DNA of 64,000 nucleotides. It comes from Streptomyces sp. R28. Its GTDB lineage: Bacteria > Actinomycetota > Actinomycetes > Streptomycetales > Streptomycetaceae. The DNA is taken from NCBI RefSeq assembly GCF_041052385.1, contig NZ_CP163439.1:7181001-7245000 (forward strand). The letters are read 5' to 3'. Positions within the stretch are counted from its first letter, which is position 1; the number at the start of each line of letters is the position of its first letter. Shown here piece by piece: positions 58,267-64,000 of the stretch. The position numbers and the translations under genes were made by a program. The notes below the pieces were generated by a model. It was not told the DNA's origin. It ran no database searches and saw only the letters and a program-made list of their open reading frames with translations.

Positions 58267-58663
58267 GGGGCACAACGTAGGCCGGGTGGAGTGGGGTGAC
58301 TACGGTCTGTTCGGCCAGGATTACGGATTGTAGGAAGCTACGGCTACTGGCGGGTTCGGCGCTGGGGGGTGATCGCCTGGGGAGCGTGCGGACAGGGGCG
58401 CGGGTGCTGCCGAGGTGGCTCGATGATGGCTGCGGCGGGTGGTGGCATTCGGTGAATGGCAAGGTCAGTGGGCATATTCGCGGCGGGTTGTGCGGTGCCG
58501 ATCTTGTTGTGCGTTACGGGGCGGGTGCTGCTGGAATGTCGCGGCGGTCGGTTGTGCGGGCGGATGTCGAAATTGAGTGCGCCATGGTCGACGGTGGATC
58601 GACCGCCCGAAGACAGGCCGTACGCGGCTCAATCCCGACGCTCCACCGCGCTCGCCGGTCGGC
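58267..58663. other. 397-base gene-free spacer
   Basis: No convincing gene. Short plus-strand frames (from 58296) have unusual Cys- and Trp-rich composition and no ribosome site. The region separates the divergently placed 5' end of the helix-turn-helix gene from the 3' end of the sugar transporter operon. It includes GGTCGACGGTGGATCGACC near 58587-58605, an inverted repeat (GGTCGA/TCGACC) that could be a terminator for the transporter operon or an operator. Confidence 0.45.
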
Positions 58664-59518
58664 TCACCCCTTGACCGCCCCGCCCAACGCGAATCCCCCG
58701 CCCAACCGCCGAGACACCAGCACATAAAGCAAGATCACCGGCGTCGAGTAAATGATCGAAAACGCCGCCAGCTGCCCGTACACCACAGTTCCCCGGTTCC
58801 CGAAGAACTCGTTGATGCTCACGGCAGCCGGCATCTGGTCCGGCGTGAGCAGCAGCATGAAGGGCACGAAGAAGTTGCCCCACATCATCACGAACGAGAA
58901 CACCGTCACCACCGCCACGCCCGGCCCCATCAGCGGCAGCACGACCCGCAGCAGCGACTGGAGCGACGACGCGCCGTCCGTCCAGGCCGCTTCCTCCAGC
59001 TCCTTCGGCACCCCGTCCATGAAGTTCTTCATCAGCCAGATGGCGAACGGCAGTTGAGAGGCGGCGAAGAAGAAGATCGTGCCCTGCATGGTGTCGATCA
59101 GGTTCACCCGCACGAACAGGGCGTACACCGGGACCATGATCGCCGTGATCGGCAGGCTCGTCGCGAACAGGACCGTGAGCAGGAACGGGCGGTTCAAGCG
59201 CGACCGGAACCGCGACAGCGGGTAGGCGGCCAGCGCCGCGCACGCCACCGTCAGGGCCGTTCCGCCGCCGCACAGGAGCAGGCTGTTGAGCAGGGGTGTG
59301 AAGGTGATGTCCGGGGTCAGGACCGCGTCGAAGTTGTCCAGGGTCACGCCGTCGGGGAGCTTCACCTGGAGGTTCGCGTTCGTGTCCAGGGAGGAGAGGA
59401 TCACCCAGGCGAGCGGGAGCACGAAGGCCGCGGCCACCGCCAGTAGGCCGGCGTCGGCGGCCAGGCGGTGGGTGGTGCGCCGGGAAGAGGGGGTGCGGGA
59501 GGAGAGCGTGCGGGGCAT
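58664..59518 (-). CDS. Carbohydrate ABC transporter permease, MalG type
   Basis: A 284-residue membrane protein with six predicted helices after a basic N-terminus. The EAA loop that contacts the ATPase reads EEAAWTDGASSLQSLLRVVL (about residues 188-207). It is the second permease of a CUT1-type sugar importer. Its start is five bases after the stop of the first permease. Streptomyces importers of this kind often use a shared ATPase (MsiK), consistent with the absence of an ATPase gene here. Confidence 0.92.
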   Translation of the reverse strand: MPRTLSSRTPSSRRTTHRLAADAGLLAVAAAFVLPLAWVILSSLDTNANLQVKLPDGVTLDNFDAVLTPDITFTPLLNSLLLCGGGTALTVACAALAAYPLSRFRSRLNRPFLLTVLFATSLPITAIMVPVYALFVRVNLIDTMQGTIFFFAASQLPFAIWLMKNFMDGVPKELEEAAWTDGASSLQSLLRVVLPLMGPGVAVVTVFSFVMMWGNFFVPFMLLLTPDQMPAAVSINEFFGNRGTVVYGQLAAFSIIYSTPVILLYVLVSRRLGGGFALGGAVKG

Positions 59519-59523
59519 GGGTG

Positions 59524-60447
59524 TCAGACCTCCGTTCGCAGCAGACGCAGGTAGACCACCGAGAACAACGAGCCCACCACCAACAGCAGCAGGGCGACCG
59601 CCGTGCCGTAGCCGATCATGCTCTTCTGGAACGCCTCCTCGTACATGAAGAGCGGGAGCGTCTGGCTCTTGCCGCCCGGGCCACCCCTCGTCATCACCCA
59701 GATCAGGCCGAAGACGGACAGGGTCTGCAGGGTGATGAGCATGAGGTTCGTGCCGATGGAGCGCCGGATCATCGGCAGCGTGATGTGCCACATACGACGC
59801 CAGCCGCCCGCGCCGTCGACCTCGGCCGCCTCGGTGATCTCCTTGGGGATCTCGTTCAGGGCCGCCGAGTAGACCAGCATGGAGAAGGCCGTGCCCCGCC
59901 AGACGTTCGCGAAGGACACCGCCAGGATCGGGAGGGTGAACAGCCAGTTCTGGGTGGGGAGTCCGAGCCAGCCCAGGATGGCGTTCAGGGTTCCCTCGCG
60001 CCGGAAGAAGGCGTAGAGGAGGAAGCCGGCGACGACCTCGGGCAGGACCCACGCCGTGATGACGATGCCGCCCACCAGGGTCCGTACGGGCTTCGACGCG
60101 CGCTGCATCAGAGCGGCCAGGGCCAGGCCCAGGGTGTTCTGCCCGAGCAGGGCGGAGACGACGGTGAAGACGAGGGTGAGCCAGACCGCGTTGAGGAACG
60201 CCTCGTCACCGAACGCCGTACGGAAGTTGTCGAAGCCGACGAACGAGTCCTCGGCCTGGCCGGTGAGCTGGAGGTCGGTGAAGGCGATGTAGGCGCAGTA
60301 GGCGATGGGGCCGGCGAGGAAGAGGAGCAGCAGGACGACGGCCGGGGTGACCGGGAGGGCGCGGCTGAGGGAACGGGTGGGGGCGTGGTTGAGGGACCGG
60401 TTGAGGGAACGGGTGGGGGCGTGGTTGAGGGACCGGGCCCGCGTCAT
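59524..60447 (-). CDS. Carbohydrate ABC transporter permease, MalF type
   Basis: A 307-residue membrane protein with six predicted helices. The EAA loop is EAAEVDGAGGWRRMWHITLP. The N-terminal cytoplasmic tail holds a near-perfect 12-residue tandem repeat (SLNHAPTRSLNR then SLNHAPTRSLSR), produced by a 36-bp DNA duplication. The order on the minus strand is binding protein (60473), this permease, then the MalG-type permease, which is the usual importer operon. Confidence 0.92.
   Translation of the reverse strand: MTRARSLNHAPTRSLNRSLNHAPTRSLSRALPVTPAVVLLLLFLAGPIAYCAYIAFTDLQLTGQAEDSFVGFDNFRTAFGDEAFLNAVWLTLVFTVVSALLGQNTLGLALAALMQRASKPVRTLVGGIVITAWVLPEVVAGFLLYAFFRREGTLNAILGWLGLPTQNWLFTLPILAVSFANVWRGTAFSMLVYSAALNEIPKEITEAAEVDGAGGWRRMWHITLPMIRRSIGTNLMLITLQTLSVFGLIWVMTRGGPGGKSQTLPLFMYEEAFQKSMIGYGTAVALLLLVVGSLFSVVYLRLLRTEV
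60366..60436. repeat. 36-bp tandem duplication in permease N-terminus
   Basis: A unit beginning TGAGGGAACGGGTGGGGGCG occurs at 60366-60401 and again at 60402-60436 without mismatch. It keeps the reading frame and adds 12 residues to the permease tail. Confidence 0.9.
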
Positions 60448-60472
60448 ACGCGGGAGCCCGTCTCGGCAGTGC

Positions 60473-61855
60473 TCATTTCTCGATCACCTGGTCGTCCGCC
60501 GCCGCCTTCAGCTCCTCGTCGTACCCCTTCGCCGCGTCCTCGACCGACATGTCGCCCGTCGTCACGCCCTCCATCGCCTCCTGGACGGCGGTGGAGACCT
60601 TCGGGTACGCCGGGTAGGCGGGGCGGTAGTGGGTGCTCGCGACGAGGTCCGTGAAGAACTTGATGCCGGGTTGGGCGGTGACGTACGACGGGTCCTTCGC
60701 CACGTCCTTGCGTACCGCGATGCCGGAGTTGGCGACGTACCACTTCTGGGCGTTCGCCTTCGTCTGCATCGTCTTGACGAACTCGAAGGCGAGGTCGGGG
60801 TTGGCCGCCTTGGCCGGGACGGACCAGGTCCAGCCGCCGGACATGCTCACCTTGCCGGGGGCCTGGCCGTTCTGGGTGGGCATGGCCGCGAGGCCGAGTT
60901 CGTCGGACCACTGCGGCCATGCGTGGCCGCTGCCCGGCAGCCAGTCCTGCGGGAGCCAGGAGCCGTCGAGGGCGATGGCGAGCTTGCCCTGCGGGAGCCA
61001 CTCGCCGCGGACGCGGGTCATGACGTTGGGGTCGAGGGCGTCGGAGACGTCGGGGCCGAGTTTCTCCTTGTAGAGGGTCTCCACGAAGGTGAGGGCGTCC
61101 TTGAAACCTTGGCTACCGGTGATCCACTTCTTGGCGGACCTGTCGTACAGCGGGTCGTCTGTCGTGGTGCCGCCCGTGGTGCCGTAGAGCAGCATCTCGA
61201 AGGTCTGCATGGTGGCGGCCTCACCGACGGGCTTGCCCGTGTAGACGTTCAGGGGGATGACGTCGGGGGCTTTCCGCTTGATGGTGCGGGCGGCGTCGAG
61301 GACGTCGTTCCAGGTCCTCGGCTGCCAGTCGGCGGGCAGGCCGGCCTTCTCGAAGATGTCCTTGCTGAACCACAGGCCCCGGGTGTCGGTGCCGTCCGGG
61401 ATGCCGTACGTCTTGCCGTCCTCGCCCTTGGCCGCTTCCTTGGCCGTGTCGATGAACTGGTTCCAGTCCTGCCACTTGGCCAGGTACGGATCGAGGGGTT
61501 TCAAGTACCCGCTGGTGATGTCCGAGTTGATGAGGAAGGTGTCCTCGTAGACCAGGTCGGGGGCGGTCTTGGGGGAGCGGAGCATCTGCTGGAGCTTGGT
61601 GTAGTACTCCGAGTCCGGGGCCTTGATGGGGACGAACTCGACCTTCTTGCCCGGGTTCGCCTTCTCGAACTGCTTCTTGATGTCCGCGAGGTAGGTGTCC
61701 ATCACCTTGATGGAGTTGTCCGTGGACTGTTTGAAGGAGACCTTGATGGTGTCGGGGTCGCTGCCGGAACCGCTGCCGCAGGCGGTGAGGGTGGCTGCGG
61801 CGGCGAGGGAGAGGGCGAGGAGTGCGGGGAGGGTGGCGGTGGGGCGCACGGGCAT
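60473..61855 (-). CDS. Extracellular sugar-binding lipoprotein of ABC importer
   Basis: A 460-residue solute-binding protein, family 1. The ATG at 61855 follows GGAGGTC. The signal peptide ends at the lipobox LTAC with Cys26, so the mature protein is a lipoprotein. Family traits include LQQMLRSPKTAPDLVYEDTF and AFEFVKTMQTKANAQKWYV. A MalE/UgpB-like specificity for oligosaccharides is likely but not resolvable. It heads the importer operon. The spacer upstream to the NB-ARC gene is only 70 bases. Confidence 0.92.
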   Translation of the reverse strand: MPVRPTATLPALLALSLAAAATLTACGSGSGSDPDTIKVSFKQSTDNSIKVMDTYLADIKKQFEKANPGKKVEFVPIKAPDSEYYTKLQQMLRSPKTAPDLVYEDTFLINSDITSGYLKPLDPYLAKWQDWNQFIDTAKEAAKGEDGKTYGIPDGTDTRGLWFSKDIFEKAGLPADWQPRTWNDVLDAARTIKRKAPDVIPLNVYTGKPVGEAATMQTFEMLLYGTTGGTTTDDPLYDRSAKKWITGSQGFKDALTFVETLYKEKLGPDVSDALDPNVMTRVRGEWLPQGKLAIALDGSWLPQDWLPGSGHAWPQWSDELGLAAMPTQNGQAPGKVSMSGGWTWSVPAKAANPDLAFEFVKTMQTKANAQKWYVANSGIAVRKDVAKDPSYVTAQPGIKFFTDLVASTHYRPAYPAYPKVSTAVQEAMEGVTTGDMSVEDAAKGYDEELKAAADDQVIEK

Positions 61856-61925
61856 GACCTCCTGCGGGCTCACTTCGGTGTGGCGCGGGGGTGGCTGCCT
61901 GGTGAACGTAGGTGGAGTGGTCTAG

Positions 61926-64000
61926 TCAGGTCAATGCGTCTGCGCGGGATTGGGCATCGTTGGCGCGGTCGGGGGCATTGGCTTGGGTGAAGGCGGCGGC
62001 GGCCCGGAGCCAGGTGGCGCGGGCTTCGGCGGGACGATCGGTGTCCTCATGGATGCGGGCCAGGTTCCCCAAGGTCAGACCCGATCCGTACCAGTCCTCG
62101 AACTCACCGCAGATTTCCAGGTCCTTGGCGTAGGCCTCGATCGCCTCCTCGACCCGGCCCGCGTGCCGCAGGGCGATTCCGAGGTTGTTCCACGCCTTTC
62201 CCTCGCCGTGACGGTCTCCGACAGCCTGGCACAGCGCGCGATCGTGGATGTGGGCGTCGATCGCCTCCTCCACCCGCCCTGCCTCCCGCAGAGCGATTCC
62301 GAGGTTGTTCCACGCTCCGCTCTCCCCGTGAGGGTCCCCGGCGGCCCGGCACAGGTCGCGGCCGCGGATGTGGGCGTCGATCGCCTCCTCCACCCGGCCT
62401 GCCTCCTGGAGGGCGATTCCGAGACCGTCCCACGCCAGACCCTCCCAGTGGCTGTGCCCGTCGGTCCGATGGAGATCACGTGCGTGGGTGTAGGCGGCGA
62501 TCGCCTCCTCCACCTGGCCGGCCTCTCGCAGGGCGTTTCCGAGGTTGGTCAACGCCGCACCCTCGTAGAAACGGTTCCCGATGCGGGGGGCCGTCTCCCG
62601 AGCGGTACGGGCGGCTGTGAGCCAGTCATGCAGAAACCGCCGCCATTCGAGGTATTCCGCCAAATGAAAGGCCAGTTGCACCGCCCTGTCCGCGTACCTG
62701 TCCTCGCGCGCCCACTGCACGGCGGCCACCAGTCCAGCCCGTTCGCTGTCCAGCCATGCCAGCGCCTTCGCCCGGTTGGTGAACCGCTGCGGCTCCGGCG
62801 CGCCTGGTAGCCACCGCAGTCGGTCATCAGCCGCATCCGCCCACCGGCAGTAGAACGCCAGCAGCCGCTCCCGAGCTGCATCTCCCTCCTCCTTGAAGAC
62901 CGTGTCTCCCGCCACCACCCGCATCCCGAACGCCCGCACCAAGTCATGCAACCGCCACCGCACATCCCCACCCGGTACCGGGGTCACGAGACCGGCGGAG
63001 GCCAAATCCTCCAGCCGCCCCAAGGTGTCATCCGTCTCCCGGTCGGTCAGGGCAGCCACGGCCTCCGCGCTCGTGTCGGTGCCGGGAGCCAGGGCCAGCA
63101 GACGCAGCAACCGGGCCTGCTCGGGCGGCAGACGGCGATACGAGGTCTCCAGCACAGGGCGGAGGGCGAGCGAGCGGCCGTACAGATCCGTGCCTGCACT
63201 GCCGTTGTCCAGGACGGCGGTCGGGTCCTCGGCCTCCTTGATCTCGGCCACCAGCGAGGCGATGTCACGGTGCCGACGCCGACGGAGCATTGCGCCGGCG
63301 ATCTGAAGAGCAAGGGGCAAGTGACCGCACAAGTCGGCCAGTTCGCGCAACGCGTGCGGTTCCCGCGCCGGGCGGTCGTCCCGTTCGTCGGCGTCGTGGA
63401 GGGCCCGGGTCACGAGGGCAGCGGAGTCGTCCGGAGTGAGTGTCTCAAGGTCGATGAGGCGGACGGGGAGGGCGTCCGGGCGGTTGCGGGAGGTGATCAA
63501 CACCCGGTGACGGTCCGTGCCGGGGAGGAGGGGGAGGAATTGGGACGGATCCGAGGCGTTGTCCAGGATCAGCAGCGTCCGGTCCTGTCGTTCGGCGAGG
63601 ATCTCGCGGTAGGTGTCGTACTGACGGACGGTCGTTTGCGGCAAGTCACTGCCCTGCACTCCCAGTGCGTCGAGCAGTGCCAGCACCGCCTGATCTCCGG
63701 TTACCGGATCGTCGTCGTACCCCCGCAGATCCACGAACAGCGTCCCGCTGGGAAACCACCCCTGCGCACAAGCCCGATGCGCCGCCTCCACCGCCAACGC
63801 CGTCTTGCCGATGCCACCCATCCCCGTGACAGCGAAGATGAGCACAGGAAGCGCGGCCGAAGCCCCCGCATCAGGCGCGAGCTGTGCAAGCAACCGCTCC
63901 AGCTCAGCCGACCGCCCCGTGAACCCCGGAGGCCGTGGCGGCAGCGTGGCGCTCGCGCGCGGAACCGGTCCGTGGACGGTCCCCCTACCGCTGCCCTCCG
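61926..64000 (-). CDS. NB-ARC/TPR protein (5' end outside window)
   Basis: The minus-strand reading frame stays open to the window edge, so the N-terminus is missing. The visible start PPRPPGFTGRSAELERLLAQ is the usual lead-in to STAND ATPases. The NB-ARC core has Walker A GMGGIGKTALA, Walker B TLLILDNAS, and the sensor motif VLITSRNRPDALP. A winged-helix region follows, then about five tetratricopeptide repeats (LGIALREAGRVEEAIDAH type) at the C-terminus. Such proteins in Streptomyces are signalling or defence switches, often with an N-terminal effector or SARP-like DNA-binding domain; that part cannot be seen. Confidence 0.9.
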   Translation of the reverse strand, partial: EGSGRGTVHGPVPRASATLPPRPPGFTGRSAELERLLAQLAPDAGASAALPVLIFAVTGMGGIGKTALAVEAAHRACAQGWFPSGTLFVDLRGYDDDPVTGDQAVLALLDALGVQGSDLPQTTVRQYDTYREILAERQDRTLLILDNASDPSQFLPLLPGTDRHRVLITSRNRPDALPVRLIDLETLTPDDSAALVTRALHDADERDDRPAREPHALRELADLCGHLPLALQIAGAMLRRRRHRDIASLVAEIKEAEDPTAVLDNGSAGTDLYGRSLALRPVLETSYRRLPPEQARLLRLLALAPGTDTSAEAVAALTDRETDDTLGRLEDLASAGLVTPVPGGDVRWRLHDLVRAFGMRVVAGDTVFKEEGDAARERLLAFYCRWADAADDRLRWLPGAPEPQRFTNRAKALAWLDSERAGLVAAVQWAREDRYADRAVQLAFHLAEYLEWRRFLHDWLTAARTARETAPRIGNRFYEGAALTNLGNALREAGQVEEAIAAYTHARDLHRTDGHSHWEGLAWDGLGIALQEAGRVEEAIDAHIRGRDLCRAAGDPHGESGAWNNLGIALREAGRVEEAIDAHIHDRALCQAVGDRHGEGKAWNNLGIALRHAGRVEEAIEAYAKDLEICGEFEDWYGSGLTLGNLARIHEDTDRPAEARATWLRAAAAFTQANAPDRANDAQSRADALT

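Noticed and set aside
58296..58727. Plus-strand open frame of 143 codons
   Set aside because: Odd composition, no ribosome site, and it runs into the end of the sugar permease on the other strand.

Overview
The window is chromosomal DNA of a Streptomyces-type actinomycete. The sequence has very high G+C, frequent GTG starts, strong third-position G/C bias and many translationally coupled stop/start overlaps. It also carries hallmark genes: scy and filP (polar growth scaffold), nucS (non-canonical mismatch repair), an SCO5389-like gene, an isobutyryl-CoA mutase subunit and a spore-pigment-type polyketide cluster. From memory, the gene order resembles the Streptomyces coelicolor SCO5377-SCO5430 neighbourhood, with the polyketide cluster as an extra block. 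I see no rRNA, tRNA, CRISPR array or insertion sequence.

Layout. 1-6.2 kb: a truncated NarL-type sensor kinase, two small membrane proteins, a PduO-type cobalamin adenosyltransferase, a DrrAB-like exporter divergent from a TetR regulator, 3-hydroxybutyryl-CoA dehydrogenase and a lone STAS protein. 6.4-12.1 kb: a large membrane-anchored P-loop protein with a Thr/Pro/Asp repeat tail, nucS, an SCO5389-like gene, a flavin-dependent oxidoreductase and a small putative zinc protein. 12.1-16.1 kb: two tandem, paralogous ABC exporter pairs. 16.2-21.2 kb: filP and scy. 21.4-24.2 kb: methylmalonyl-CoA epimerase divergent from a thiolase-meaB pair. 24.8-32.6 kb: an MFS transporter, an acidic PepSY protein divergent from a two-component system, a MarR regulator, three AIM24-family genes in a row, a DUF3817 protein and a thiamine-binding-fold protein.

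33.2-42.9 kb is an aromatic (type II) polyketide cluster. Seven collinear genes follow the whiE/sch/cur spore-pigment order: SchA/CurD protein, cupin, KS-alpha, KS-beta/CLF, ACP, aromatase, TcmI-like cyclase. Accessory genes follow: an amidohydrolase, an FAD hydroxylase, a cytochrome P450 with an atypical I-helix motif, and a stand-alone monooxygenase-like domain that duplicates the N-terminus of the first gene. The cluster is flanked by two DUF3817 paralogues.

43.0-50.9 kb: a MarR regulator, the second DUF3817 gene, icmA behind a perfect 24-bp palindrome, a TetR regulator, a thioredoxin-TPR (CnoX-like) protein, and an envelope operon (DUF6230, DUF6114, Ser/Pro-rich exported protein) with a long structured upstream region. 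51.0-57.2 kb is a central-carbon hub: pyk, ackA and pta on the minus strand, divergent from pfkA. 57.2-64.0 kb: a DUF3500 gene remnant, a helix-turn-helix protein, a sugar ABC transporter lacking its own ATPase, and a truncated NB-ARC/TPR protein.

Functionally, the B12/acyl-CoA genes (adenosyltransferase, epimerase, meaB, icmA, thiolase, hydroxyacyl-CoA dehydrogenase) and the glycolysis/acetate genes together control acyl-CoA and acetyl-CoA supply, the precursors a polyketide cluster consumes. The regulatory links among them are inference.
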